DNA of 30,100 nucleotides from an uncultured Comamonadaceae bacterium (GCA_946482595.1 CAMLSD010000063.1:1-30100), one strand, 5' to 3'. Counted from the stretch's first letter, positions 1 to 8,248 are shown. Notes: generated by a model not told the origin, from the sequence alone. Made by a program: numbers and translations.

Positions 1-180
1 TTGTCTGAGCCCGCAGGGCGAGTTTGCCCCCTTCCCGCCCGGGCCGAGCAGCGCAAGGGAGTTTCCGTGCCAACGGAAACCGACACCTCGGGGGTGCCCT
101 TTCTTTTGGTTCCTTTTCTTTGGGCACGCAAAGAACAGGAACTCGCCCGCCGGGGCGAACTCCCGGCTCGCCCCGCCAGG
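1..180. repeat. Dispersed intergenic repeat with hairpins
   Basis: Non-coding sequence with several inverted repeats. GTTTCCGT (61-68) and ACGGAAAC (73-80) form a perfect 8-bp stem with a 4-nt loop. GTGCCC (94-99) and GGGCAC (122-127) bracket a pyrimidine-rich stretch in which CTTTTCTTT-like units recur. GC-rich hairpins follow at about 140-180. From general knowledge, the segment at 94-135 resembles an intergenic repeat that recurs in many Burkholderiales and Xanthomonadales genomes; that recognition is from memory. An open frame crosses this region into the downstream EamA gene, but its composition is not protein-like there. Confidence 0.6.
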
Positions 181-240
181 GGCGAAACAGCAGCGCCACC
201 CAACGCAGCAGCGCCACGCCAACGCCGATCCTCTCCCCAA

Positions 241-264
241 CCCTCTCCCGCAAGCGGCAGAGGG
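241..264. repeat. Short CCCTCTCCCGC-type hairpin repeat
   Basis: CCCTCTCCCGC (241-251) pairs with GCGGCAGAGGG (254-264) apart from one C-C mismatch and a tight loop. This resembles the short dispersed hairpin repeats common between genes in Burkholderiales. It has no T-tract, so a terminator role is not shown. Between here and the EamA start nothing else is recognisable except a TAGGAT -10-like hexamer at 342-347. Confidence 0.5.
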
Positions 265-354
265 AGCAATACCTCCGCTGCCGGTCTGCAGCGCCGCGCA
301 AGCATGGCTCTGCCCAGCAAGCACAGAACCAGGCCCCACGCTAGGATGCCCCGC

Positions 355-1239
355 ATGCAAACGCGCCACTTCGCCCAGCTCCTGTGCCTGTCCGCCGTGT
401 GGGGCGCCTCCTTCCCGCTGATCCGCGTCGCCGCCCCCGAGTTCGGTGCCGTGCCCATGGCCTGTCTGCGCTGCGCGCTGGCCGCGGTCGTGCTGACCGT
501 GCTGATGCGCGTGACCCGCCAGGACTGGCCGGCGCGGGCTCACTGGCGCACGCTGGCGGCCGTCAGTGTGCTCACGGTGGTCACGCCATTCGTGCTTTTC
601 AATGCCGCCGGCCTGGTGCTGCCGTCAGGTTACTCGGCGGTGCTCAACGCCACCGCGCCGATGTTCGGTGTGCTGGCCGGCTGGCAGATGGCCGGTGAGC
701 GCCTGACCTGGCGCAAGGTGATCGGCTGTGTGTGCGGGCTGGTGGGCGTGTCCTTGCTGGTGGGGCTGGGGCCGGTGCCGCTGGACTGGCGCACCTTGTG
801 GGCGGTGCTGGCCTGCGTGGCGGCGTCGGCCGCCTATGGGGTGGGCGCGGTGCTGATGAAACGCGCTGCCACGCGGCACGAACCGCTGCCGGCGTCGTCG
901 GCGGTGCATGTGGTCGGGGCGGCCGGGCTGCTGCTGCCCGCGCTTGTCATCGGCTTGCCGGACGCGCAAGTGCCGGCCCGGGCGATCGTGGCGCTGCTGA
1001 TCCTGGGGGGGTTCACCTCGGGGCTGATGTACTGGATCAGCATGCGGCTGCTGACCGAAATCCCGGCCAGCGCGGCCACCTCACCGGCCTTCATGATCCC
1101 GATGTTCGGGATCGCCTGGGGCGCGGTGTTCCTCGGTGAGCCGGTCACCTTGAGTCTGGTGCCCGGTGTGGCGCTGGTGCTGGCTGCCGCCGCGATGGTG
1201 ACGGGGTTCCGGCCGCTGGCCTGGCTCGTGCGGCGCTGA
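355..1239 (+). CDS. EamA-family (DMT) transporter
   Basis: A membrane exporter of the drug/metabolite transporter superfamily, about 294 residues, the usual length for a two-EamA-repeat protein. Alternating hydrophobic segments run from the first residues (a WGASFPLIR motif close to the N-terminus, typical of EamA helix 1) to the C-terminus. A second-repeat motif near the end, FGIAWGAVFLGEPV, matches the family. The substrate cannot be told from sequence. The open frame reaches back to base 1, but the extra residues are low-complexity and overlap repeats. ATG 355 has AGGA eight bases upstream, and a TAGGAT hexamer at 342-347 would also put transcription start next to it. ATG 346 is the alternative. 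It is convergent with uup, with a 7-bp gap. Confidence 0.85.
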   Translation: MQTRHFAQLLCLSAVWGASFPLIRVAAPEFGAVPMACLRCALAAVVLTVLMRVTRQDWPARAHWRTLAAVSVLTVVTPFVLFNAAGLVLPSGYSAVLNATAPMFGVLAGWQMAGERLTWRKVIGCVCGLVGVSLLVGLGPVPLDWRTLWAVLACVAASAAYGVGAVLMKRAATRHEPLPASSAVHVVGAAGLLLPALVIGLPDAQVPARAIVALLILGGFTSGLMYWISMRLLTEIPASAATSPAFMIPMFGIAWGAVFLGEPVTLSLVPGVALVLAAAAMVTGFRPLAWLVRR

Positions 1240-1246
1240 GTGCCGC

Positions 1247-3124
1247 TCAGCGCGAGCCGAGCAGCTCCCAGCGCTCCAGGGCCAGCATCAGCTCGTCCTC
1301 GATCTGCGCGTAACGCGCCTGCAGCGCTGCCAGGTGGTGCGGGTCCCCCTGGTAGACCTCGGTGCCGGCCAGGGTGTCGCCGATCTCCTTCTGCTCTGCC
1401 TCGAGCGCCTCGATGCGCTCGGGCAGTTCGTCGAGTTCACGCTGTTCCTTGTAGGACAGCTTGCGCGCCGGACGGGCCACCGGCGTCACCGGGCGGGCCG
1501 GCTCCTTCGGTACCTCCCGGGGTGCCGCGCGGGCCGCCAGCTCGCGGGCGCGCGCGCTCTGCAGCTTCCAGTCTTCGTAGCCGCCTTCGTATTCGCGCCA
1601 GAAACCAGCCTGCTCTTCACCTTCCCAGGCGATGGTGCTGGTCACGACGTTGTCGAGGAAGCGCCGGTCATGGCTGACCAGGAAGACCGTGCCGTCGTAG
1701 TCCTGCAGCAGTTCTTCCAGGAGTTCGAGGGTGTCGATGTCGAGGTCGTTGGTGGGTTCGTCCAGCACCAGCACATTGGCCGGGCGGGCGAACAGGCGGG
1801 CCAGCAGCAGGCGGTTGCGTTCGCCGCCCGACAGCGTGCGCACGGGCGAGTTGGCACGCTCGGGCGCAAACAGGAAGTCGCCGAGGTAACTCATCACATG
1901 CTTGCGCGCCGAGCCGATCTCGATCCATTCGCTGCCGGGGCTGATGGTGTCGGCCAGCGTGCGTTCGAGGTCGAGCGCATCGCGCATCTGGTCGAAGTAG
2001 GCCACCTGCAGGTTGGTGCCCTGGCGCACGGTGCCGCTGTCGGGGGCGATCTCGCCGAGGATGAGCTTGAGCAGGGTGGTCTTGCCGGCCCCATTGGGGC
2101 CGATCAGGCCGACCTTGTCGCCGCGCAGGATGGTGGCCGAGAAGTCGCGCACGATGGGCACACCGCCGTAGGCCTTGCCGACCTTCGTGAGTTCGGCCAC
2201 CAGCTTGCCGCTGCGTGCACCGGCGTCGACGTCCAGCCGCACGCGGCCCAGCGCGTCGCGCCGCTGGGCACGCTGCTCGCGCAGCCGCTCGAGCCGCTTG
2301 ATGCGGCTGACGCTGCGGGTGCGCCGCGCTTCGACGCCCTTGCGGATCCAGACCTCCTCCTGGGCGAGCAGCTTGTCGGCCCGGGCATTGGCCAGGGCTT
2401 CATCGGCCAGTTGCGCGGCCTTGAGGTTTTCGTAGGCGCTGAAGTTGCCGGGATACGAGCGCAGCACCCCCCGGTCGAGTTCAACGATGCGGGTGGCCAC
2501 GGCGTCGAGAAAGGCCCGGTCGTGGGTGATCAGCACCACGCTGCCGCCGTAGGCCCGCAGCAGTTCCTCGAGCCAGCCGATCGAGGCGAGGTCGAGGTGG
2601 TTGGTCGGTTCGTCGAGCAGCAGCACGTCGGGCCGGGTCACCAGGGCCTGGGCCAGCGCCACGCGCTTCTTGTTGCCGCCGGACAGGCTGCCCACCCGGG
2701 CGTCGCGTTCCAGGTGCAGGCGCGCGAGGGTTTCGTCGACACGCTGCTCCCAGGTCCAGCCGTCGCGGGCTTCGATCGCGGTCTGCAGGGCGTCGAGGTC
2801 GTCGCCTTCGGCATGGGCTTCATAGCGCTCGCGCAGGCGGCGCACTTCGGCCAGGCCTTCACTCACGACATCGAACACGGTATGGGTGGCAACGAACTGC
2901 GGCTCCTGCGGCACGTAGGCGATGCGCAGCCCCTGCTGCAGCTGGAGCAGGCCGTCGTCGGGCTTTTCCAGCCCGGCCAGGATCTTGAGCAACGAAGACT
3001 TGCCGGTGCCGTTGCGGCCGATCAGGCCGATGCGTTCGCCGGATTCGACCGACAGCGCGGCGCCGTCGAGCAGGGCCACGTGGCCGAAGGCCAGGTGGGC
3101 ATTGGAGAGGGTCAGGAGGGCCAT
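1247..3124 (-). CDS. uup: ABC-F ATPase Uup
   Basis: A soluble tandem ABC-F ATPase of 625 residues, close to Escherichia coli Uup (about 635). ABC-F proteins act on ribosomes or nucleic acids rather than in transport; Uup is linked to transposon excision, branched DNA and ribosome function. Domain 1 has Walker A GRNGTGKS (36-43), signature LSGGNKKR and Walker B LLLDEPTNHLD. The inter-domain linker contains EEVWIRKGVEARRTRS, typical of Uup. Domain 2 has GPNGAGKT, LSGGERNR and LVLDEPTNDLD. A Pro/Ala linker then leads to the charged C-terminal coiled coil (KLSYKEQRELDELPERIE onward), the mark of Uup. The frame extends upstream, but the real start is ATG 3124, where MALLTLSNAHLAFG begins the family alignment. 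The LysR gene ends 26 bp upstream on the same strand. Confidence 0.93.
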   Translation of the reverse strand: MALLTLSNAHLAFGHVALLDGAALSVESGERIGLIGRNGTGKSSLLKILAGLEKPDDGLLQLQQGLRIAYVPQEPQFVATHTVFDVVSEGLAEVRRLRERYEAHAEGDDLDALQTAIEARDGWTWEQRVDETLARLHLERDARVGSLSGGNKKRVALAQALVTRPDVLLLDEPTNHLDLASIGWLEELLRAYGGSVVLITHDRAFLDAVATRIVELDRGVLRSYPGNFSAYENLKAAQLADEALANARADKLLAQEEVWIRKGVEARRTRSVSRIKRLERLREQRAQRRDALGRVRLDVDAGARSGKLVAELTKVGKAYGGVPIVRDFSATILRGDKVGLIGPNGAGKTTLLKLILGEIAPDSGTVRQGTNLQVAYFDQMRDALDLERTLADTISPGSEWIEIGSARKHVMSYLGDFLFAPERANSPVRTLSGGERNRLLLARLFARPANVLVLDEPTNDLDIDTLELLEELLQDYDGTVFLVSHDRRFLDNVVTSTIAWEGEEQAGFWREYEGGYEDWKLQSARARELAARAAPREVPKEPARPVTPVARPARKLSYKEQRELDELPERIEALEAEQKEIGDTLAGTEVYQGDPHHLAALQARYAQIEDELMLALERWELLGSR

Positions 3125-3150
3125 ATCGGGCTCGGGTTGGGGCCCCGCGA

Positions 3151-4080
3151 TTATCGGCCGGCGGGCGCGTCGACCGCCGTGGCCAGCCATTGCGCCACCG
3201 ACTGGCTCAGGGCGTGCCCCTGCCGGTGGGCGGGAAGGTGCAGGTTCAGGGTGTCGACCAGCGGCACGCCGTCGGGCCAGGGCGCGACCAGCCGCCGTCG
3301 TGCCAGCAGCGGGGCTACCAGCCGCTGGCGCGCAACCAGCACGCCCTCGCCGTCCTGGGCGGCCTGCACGGCCAGGCTGAACAACGAAAAGCGCGGGCCG
3401 CTGTCGGTGTCGATGCCGCTCACGCCCATGCCCGCGAACCAGGCCGCCCAGTCGTGGCGCCAGACCGCATCGTGCAGCAAGGTGTGGCCCTGCAGCGCGG
3501 CCGGCGGCATGCGCCGCAGGGCACGGCCCAGCGCCGGGCTGCACACGGGCACCAGGCGGTCGTTGGCCAGCGGCGTCACGTCCGGCGTCACGTCCAGCGT
3601 CACGTCCGGCGATGGGGCCTGGCCGTAGAACAGGCCCAGGTCATAGGGCTCGCGCTTGAAGTTGGGCGGCTGCTCCATCGCCGTGACCGACACCTGCAGG
3701 CCCGGGTAGGCGCGGCGCAAGGCCGGCAGGCGCGGCGACAGCCACAGTTGGGCCACGGCCGGCAGGGCCACGAGCTGCAGCTCCCGCGTATTGACCTCGG
3801 TGCGCAGCGTCTGCACAGCCAGCCCCAGCTGATCCAGCGCCTGGGCCAGCGCCGGCCAGGCCCGCTGCGCACGCGGCGTGAGCACTACCCCGCGTGCGCG
3901 CCGCTCGAACAGCGGCCCGCCCAGCCAGTCCTCCAGCGACTTGACCTGCTGCGCCACGGCCGCCGGCGTGACACACAGCTCCTGCGCGGCGGCGGCAAAA
4001 CTCTGGTGGCGGGCCGCCGCCTCGAAGGCGCGCAAGGCGGTGTGGGGCGGCAGGGTGCGCCGCGGAGGATCGAGAGACAT
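3151..4080 (-). CDS. LysR-family regulator, GcvA-like
   Basis: A DNA-binding regulator of 309 residues. An N-terminal winged helix-turn-helix spans about residues 10-70 (LRAFEAAARHQSFAAAAQELCVTPAAVAQQVKS is split here as LRAFEAAARHQSF then AAAAQELCVTPAAVAQQVKS), followed by an effector-binding periplasmic-binding-protein-like domain. The AFEAAARHQSF opening and the AVAQQVKSLE helix are typical of the GcvA subgroup. It is divergent from the SHMT-fold gene, a usual arrangement for a LysR protein controlling its neighbour. A perfect inverted repeat lies directly against its start codon (4081-4099), suggesting autorepression. Three tandem 12-bp units (3572-3607) encode a DVTP/DVTL/DVTP insert in the effector domain. 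Confidence 0.9.
   Translation of the reverse strand: MSLDPPRRTLPPHTALRAFEAAARHQSFAAAAQELCVTPAAVAQQVKSLEDWLGGPLFERRARGVVLTPRAQRAWPALAQALDQLGLAVQTLRTEVNTRELQLVALPAVAQLWLSPRLPALRRAYPGLQVSVTAMEQPPNFKREPYDLGLFYGQAPSPDVTLDVTPDVTPLANDRLVPVCSPALGRALRRMPPAALQGHTLLHDAVWRHDWAAWFAGMGVSGIDTDSGPRFSLFSLAVQAAQDGEGVLVARQRLVAPLLARRRLVAPWPDGVPLVDTLNLHLPAHRQGHALSQSVAQWLATAVDAPAGR
3572..3607. repeat. Three tandem 12-bp units inside lysR
   Basis: GGCGTCACGTCC at 3572-3583 and 3584-3595, and AGCGTCACGTCC at 3596-3607. The unit is a multiple of three, so copy-number change keeps frame and would lengthen or shorten a DVT(P/L) repeat in the effector-binding domain. Confidence 0.9.
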
Positions 4081-4099
4081 GGCCTAGTTTATCTAGGCC
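4081..4099. promoter_or_regulatory. Palindromic operator candidate between lysR and SHMT-like gene
   Basis: GGCCTAG (4081-4087), five bases, CTAGGCC (4093-4099): a perfect dyad with 7-bp arms. It abuts the lysR start codon (4078-4080) and lies about 80 bp upstream of the divergent SHMT-like gene. Binding here would cover the lysR ribosome-binding region. No other strong dyad is seen in the 97-bp intergenic region. Confidence 0.55.
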
Positions 4100-4177
4100 T
4101 GAGCCCTCGAAATACTCGCTTGTCGATGACGGGGCAGTTGGCGAGCATCTACCCATCGCCAATGCACCGGAGCCGTG

Positions 4178-5497
4178 ATGACCGCTCACCTGACCCGCCG
4201 CCCCTGGGTGCCTGCCGCCAGCGAAGACCTGGTCCAGACCCTTGCCCATGCCACGGCTGCCCAAGGCGCCGACGCGCTCGATGCCGAACTGATGCGCCTG
4301 GTGGCCGACAACCGCCGCATCCACGATGTGGAGGGCATCAACCTGAATCCGGCCAGCAACACGATGAATCCGCGTGCCGAGGCCCTGCTGGCCGCCGGTC
4401 TGGGCGCCCGGCCTTCGCTGGGCTATCCGGGCGACAAGTACGAGATGGGCCTGGAAGCCATCGAACGCATCGAGGTGATGGCGGCCGAACTGGCCGCCGA
4501 GGTCTTCAACGCCACCCATGCCGAAGTGCGTGTGGGCTCGGGCGCACTGGCCAATCTGTATGTCTTCATGGCAAGCTGCCAGCCCGGCGACACGCTGATC
4601 GCGCCGCCGGCCGACATCGGCGGGCATGTGACCCACCACCTCGCCGGCGCGGCCGGGCTGTATGGCCTGAAGACCGTGCCCGCCCCGGTGCATGCCGACG
4701 GCTACACCGTCGACGTCGACGCACTGCGGCGCCTGGCCCATGAGGTCCGGCCGCGCCTGATCACCCTGGGCGGCAGCCTGAACCTGTTCGAGCATCCGGT
4801 GGCCGCGGTTCGCGGTGTCGCCGACGAAGTCGGCGCGACGCTGCTGTTCGATGCGGCGCACCTGTCGGGGCTGATTGCCGGGCGAGCCTGGGCCAACCCG
4901 CTGGACCACGGCGCCCATGCGATCAGCATGAGCACCTACAAGAGCCTGGGCGGCCCGCCCGGCGGCCTGATCGTGAGCCGTGACGCGGCCTTGATGGAGC
5001 GCATCGACCACATCGCCTTCCCCGGGCTGACCGCCAACTTCGATGCCGGCAAGACCGCGGCACTGGCGATGAGCCTGCTCGACTGGAAGGTATACGGCAC
5101 CGCCTATGCCCAGGCCATGTGTGCCACCGCGCGCAGCCTGGCCGAGGCGCTGGAGCGCGCCGGGCTGCCGCTGCATGCGGCCGAGCGTGGCGGCACGCAG
5201 TCGCACCAGCTGGCGCTGCGGGCGCATCGCTGGGGGGGTGGCCAGGCCGCGTCGCACCGCCTGGCCCGCGCACGCCTGCTGGCCTGCGGTATCGGCCTGC
5301 CGGTCGAGCCGGTGGCCGGTGACGTGAACGGCCTGCGCCTGGGGGTGCCCGAGATCGTGCGCCTGGGCATGGGCCCGTCCGACATGCCCGAGCTGGCCGG
5401 GCTGATCGCCCGGGCGCTGAGCGACGACCCGGTGCCAGTGGGCCCGGAGGTCAGCGCCTTCCGGCGGCGCTTCACCGGGCTGCACTACATGCGGTGA
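4178..5497 (+). CDS. SHMT-fold PLP-dependent enzyme
   Basis: A fold-type I PLP enzyme of 439 residues, related to serine hydroxymethyltransferase. Visible landmarks by eye alignment with GlyA: a GYPGDKYEMGLEAIERIE block matching GYPGKRYYGGCEYVD; DAAHLSGLIAG, with the Asp and His that hold the PLP ring; and STYKSLGGPPGG, carrying the Schiff-base Lys (GlyA STTHKTLRGPRGG). The GlyA segment IELIASEN reads INLNPASN here, so the Glu needed for folate-dependent serine cleavage seems to be Asn. That suggests a folate-independent aldolase, such as an alpha-methylserine or beta-hydroxy-amino-acid aldolase, rather than housekeeping SHMT; the substrate is unproven. The start is ATG 4178, with GGAG five bases upstream; the GTG three bases earlier is too close to that site. 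It is divergent from a LysR gene, its likely regulator. Confidence 0.8.
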   Translation: MTAHLTRRPWVPAASEDLVQTLAHATAAQGADALDAELMRLVADNRRIHDVEGINLNPASNTMNPRAEALLAAGLGARPSLGYPGDKYEMGLEAIERIEVMAAELAAEVFNATHAEVRVGSGALANLYVFMASCQPGDTLIAPPADIGGHVTHHLAGAAGLYGLKTVPAPVHADGYTVDVDALRRLAHEVRPRLITLGGSLNLFEHPVAAVRGVADEVGATLLFDAAHLSGLIAGRAWANPLDHGAHAISMSTYKSLGGPPGGLIVSRDAALMERIDHIAFPGLTANFDAGKTAALAMSLLDWKVYGTAYAQAMCATARSLAEALERAGLPLHAAERGGTQSHQLALRAHRWGGGQAASHRLARARLLACGIGLPVEPVAGDVNGLRLGVPEIVRLGMGPSDMPELAGLIARALSDDPVPVGPEVSAFRRRFTGLHYMR

Positions 5498-5557
5498 GCC
5501 CCGCACGGCGACAATCCTGGCGTTGTGTCCGCCGTATGCCTCACGCCCAGCCTGCCC

Positions 5558-6184
5558 ATGACCGCTGCACCTGCCCCCTCCCAGTCGCCTGCCGTGTGCG
5601 GCGTCCACGAGCTGTCGTTCGGCCATCCGGGCGTGCGCCTGTTCGATGCCCTGTCGTTCGAGGTGCGGCCCGGGCTGACCTTGATCCGCGGCGGCGAAGG
5701 CCGGGGCAAGACCACACTGCTGCACCTGCTGGCCGGGCGGCTGCAGCCCGAGCGTGGGCAGGTGCTGCGCCCCGCCAGCACAAGCGTCTATCACGAGACC
5801 CCGGGCGACGCCGTGCATGACCCGGTGGTCGCACGGGACTGGCTGGCGGCCCGGCGCGAGCAGCACCCTGGCTGGAACAGCAAGGTCGAAGCGGCGCTGA
5901 TCGAGGGCCTGCGGCTTGGCGAACACATCGACAAGCCCTTGTACATGCTGTCCACCGGCAGCCGGCGCAAGGTGGGCCTGGTGGGCGCCGCGGCCAGCGC
6001 AGCAACGCTCACGCTGATCGACACGCCGCATGCCGCGCTGGACCTGGCGTCCAGCCGGGTGGTCAACGAGCTGCTGCACGAAGCGGCCCACGACCGCCGG
6101 CGCGCCTGGGTGCTGGCCGACTACGAACGCCCCGGCGCACTGGCGGACGTGACCCTGGCCGGCCAGGTCGACCTGGGCGACTGA
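5558..6184 (+). CDS. Orphan ABC ATPase domain, degenerate Walker B
   Basis: A single ABC-type ATPase domain of 208 residues from ATG 5558 (219 from GTG 5525). Walker A is intact (GGEGRGKTT). The signature region reads LSTGSRRKVGL instead of LSGGQ, and Walker B reads LTLIDTPHAALD, so the catalytic Glu after the Asp is Thr. The D-loop-like AALD remains. No permease, second ATPase or binding protein lies beside it. It follows the SHMT-like gene by about 60 bp. A GACAAT hexamer at 5510-5515 would place transcription start near 5522, so a leaderless GTG 5525 start is possible. With a weakened hydrolysis centre it may be regulatory or decaying; the partner is unknown. CcmA-like exporters are about this size, but nothing here supports that role. 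Confidence 0.7.
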   Translation: MTAAPAPSQSPAVCGVHELSFGHPGVRLFDALSFEVRPGLTLIRGGEGRGKTTLLHLLAGRLQPERGQVLRPASTSVYHETPGDAVHDPVVARDWLAARREQHPGWNSKVEAALIEGLRLGEHIDKPLYMLSTGSRRKVGLVGAAASAATLTLIDTPHAALDLASSRVVNELLHEAAHDRRRAWVLADYERPGALADVTLAGQVDLGD

Positions 6185-6202
6185 AGCCCGCAGGCGGCGG
6201 GG

Positions 6203-7198
6203 TCAGGCCCGCACCGGCTGCAGCGCGGGTGTTGCGGCTTCGATGCGGTCCAGCCAGATCGGCCAGGCTTTCGGGCCCACTGAGCGCCGGAACGGGCCGA
6301 AATGCCCCAGCCGGCGCAGCCCCAGGTCGGCCGGCGACATGCGGTGCAGTTCTGCCTGCCCCGCCGCCCCGTCGAAGGTGCGCTGCAAGGCCGCCACCGC
6401 GCCCTGGGGCCCGAAGATCCAGTCGTCGGTGATGCACCAGAAATGCGCCCGCCCCTGCCACTGGCCGGTCGTGAGCGCCACCTGCGGATCGCTGGCGAAG
6501 TAGTTGTCCATGCGCCCCCAGTGACACCAGTCGAGCGCCGCGGCCGCGGGCAGGTCCTCGCCACCCCCGAGCGCCCAGCCGGGCAGCCGGCCGAACAACC
6601 TGACCAGGCCGGGCACCCACAGGTTGAAGAACACCCGCGCGCCCAGCCGCTGCACGGCCGACGGCCAGTGGGCATACGACGGCAGCTGGGCCGCCACGCC
6701 GATCGCCGCGTCGACCTGTTCGATGCCCGGCAGCTGGGCCAGCGCATGGCCGCCCAGTGAATGGCCGACCCACAGGATGGGCAGCCGTGCCGCCCCCGCC
6801 GGCGCATGGCCGGCGCGGTGGCAGGCCGCCGCCAGCGCCGCGGGCAGGTCGCGCTGCATCCAGTCGCGCATGCTGATCGAAGGGGGCGCCAGACCGGCAC
6901 CGCGCGACCCGGCGATGCCACGGTAGTCGATCGTGAGCACGGCGTAACCACGACCGGCCAGCCATTGCGCAAACGGTCGGTAGAAGCGCCGCGGCACGGC
7001 GGTGGCCGGCGCGATCAGCGCCACCGCACGGGCCGCTCCGGCTGGTTCGTGGGCCGTGGCCGCCAGCTCGGCACCGTCTTCGGTGTGCAGCCTGAATTCG
7101 TGGCCGGTCGCCGCATCGCCTTGCATCGGGCGGTGCGGGCCGGGCGGCTTGGTCGCGGCGGCGCCCCACAGGGCGTCGATGGACAGGGGGGTGTGCAT
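6203..7198 (-). CDS. Alpha/beta hydrolase (serine aminopeptidase-like)
   Basis: A cytosolic alpha/beta-hydrolase of 331 residues. The nucleophile elbow is GHSLGG with Ser147. LIAPATAVPRRFYRPFAQWLA is the oxyanion-side strand region (given as LIAPATAVPRRFY then RPFAQWLA). ITDDWIFGP probably supplies the acid, and GHFGPFRR near the C-terminus the catalytic His. The pattern matches a group of predicted hydrolases of unknown substrate (COG4757-like). No signal peptide is present. The start at ATG 7198 is tentative; ATG 7126 lies just before the conserved domain. It is convergent with the ABC ATPase gene (18-bp gap) and divergent from a LysR gene 42 bp away, which may control it. Confidence 0.82.
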   Translation of the reverse strand: MHTPLSIDALWGAAATKPPGPHRPMQGDAATGHEFRLHTEDGAELAATAHEPAGAARAVALIAPATAVPRRFYRPFAQWLAGRGYAVLTIDYRGIAGSRGAGLAPPSISMRDWMQRDLPAALAAACHRAGHAPAGAARLPILWVGHSLGGHALAQLPGIEQVDAAIGVAAQLPSYAHWPSAVQRLGARVFFNLWVPGLVRLFGRLPGWALGGGEDLPAAAALDWCHWGRMDNYFASDPQVALTTGQWQGRAHFWCITDDWIFGPQGAVAALQRTFDGAAGQAELHRMSPADLGLRRLGHFGPFRRSVGPKAWPIWLDRIEAATPALQPVRA

Positions 7199-7214
7199 GG
7201 AGGCATGCTAGGTT

Positions 7215-7231
7215 GTCAATTCTTGGTTGAC
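7215..7231. promoter_or_regulatory. Inverted repeat GTCAA-N7-TTGAC
   Basis: GTCAA (7215-7219) and TTGAC (7227-7231) form a 17-bp dyad in the 42-bp region between the hydrolase gene and the divergent lysR gene. The size and place suit a LysR or other dimer operator controlling both. The short arms mean chance cannot be excluded. Confidence 0.35.
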
Positions 7232-7240
7232 TAGACGCGC

Positions 7241-8248
7241 ATGATTCAGCACTCTGTCAACATCATGGAACCAATCAACCCCCACAACGCACCGGCCAAC
7301 ACCTCGGCACGTTTCGCGCCCGCCGACAGCCTGGATGCCAACGCCCTCGAACTGTTCGCCCGCATCGTGCGTGCCGGCAGTTTTTCGGCGGCGGCACGCC
7401 GGCTCGGGCTCACCCGGGCCGCGGTGAGCCGGCGGCTGGCCAGCATGGAGGCGCAGGTGGGTCAACCACTGCTGGCGCGGACCACCCGGGCGCTGTCGCT
7501 CACCGATGCCGGCCGGCGCCTGGCACCGGCGGCGCTCAGCGTGCTCGATGCCGCCGAATCCGCTCGCGGTGCATTGCGCGCCGCGCAGGCCGGCCTGGCC
7601 GGGCGCCTGCGCATCACGGCCCTGCCCAGCTTCGGTCATGAAGTCCTGCTGCCGCTGCTGCTGAGCTTTCGCCGGCACCACCCCGCGGTGCGCTACGAAC
7701 TGCTGTTCACCGACCGGCGCGTGGACCTGATGCGCGAGGGCGTGGACGTGGCCTTCCGCGTGACCCGCGAGCCCCCGGCCGACTGGGTGGCCCGCACGGT
7801 GCTGCAGTTTCACGTGGGCGCCTATGCGCGAGCGGGCAGCATGGCGCCGCTGGAGACCCCGGCCGCGCTGGTCGACCATCCGCTGCTGCTGCTCGGGGCC
7901 GCCCGCGACACCCTGCCGCTGCGCTTCGAGCCCCGCACGCCGGCGCCGGGCCACCCCAAGGCGCCCGTCGAACTGCGGGCCGAGGGTGCGGTCCATGCCG
8001 AAGACCTGCTCAGCCTGACCCGCCTGGCCGAAGAAGGTGCGGGCGTGCTGCTGGCGCCCGACTACTGTGTCGCACGGTCGCTGGCCCAGGGCACGCTGAT
8101 CGACGTGCTGCCGCACTGGCACCTGCCGATCGCCGAAGGCAACCGCGTGCAGTTGCTGACGCTGGCCGCACCGCAGATGGGCCCGGTGACACGAGCCTTC
8201 GTCGAGCATGTGATGGCCAGCAAGGCGTCGCAGCCCTCCGGGGCGTGA
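7241..8248 (+). CDS. LysR-family regulator
   Basis: A LysR-type regulator of 335 residues. The winged helix-turn-helix is near residues 35-95 (LELFARIVRAGSFSAAARRL, then GLTRAAVSRRLASME), with the usual linker TDAGRRLAP and a C-terminal effector domain (GRLRITALPSFGHEVLLPLL; GVDVAFRV). This resembles the large subgroup of LysR proteins with few known effectors. An N-terminal extension of about 30 residues before the HTH is longer than usual, so ATG 7265 (residue 9) or a later start is possible. It is divergent from the alpha/beta hydrolase with a dyad between, so the hydrolase is the likely target. Confidence 0.9.
   Translation: MIQHSVNIMEPINPHNAPANTSARFAPADSLDANALELFARIVRAGSFSAAARRLGLTRAAVSRRLASMEAQVGQPLLARTTRALSLTDAGRRLAPAALSVLDAAESARGALRAAQAGLAGRLRITALPSFGHEVLLPLLLSFRRHHPAVRYELLFTDRRVDLMREGVDVAFRVTREPPADWVARTVLQFHVGAYARAGSMAPLETPAALVDHPLLLLGAARDTLPLRFEPRTPAPGHPKAPVELRAEGAVHAEDLLSLTRLAEEGAGVLLAPDYCVARSLAQGTLIDVLPHWHLPIAEGNRVQLLTLAAPQMGPVTRAFVEHVMASKASQPSGA

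Noticed and set aside
1334..3628. Long open frame opposite uup (764 codons, plus strand)
   Set aside because: It is the antisense shadow of uup, whose tandem ABC motifs are unmistakable. The opposing translation is rich in G, A, Q and H with no family motif.
3641..6091. Long open frame on the minus strand opposite the SHMT-like and ABC genes (816 codons)
   Set aside because: High GC removes stops in this frame. The composition is not protein-like and both plus-strand genes have clear motifs.
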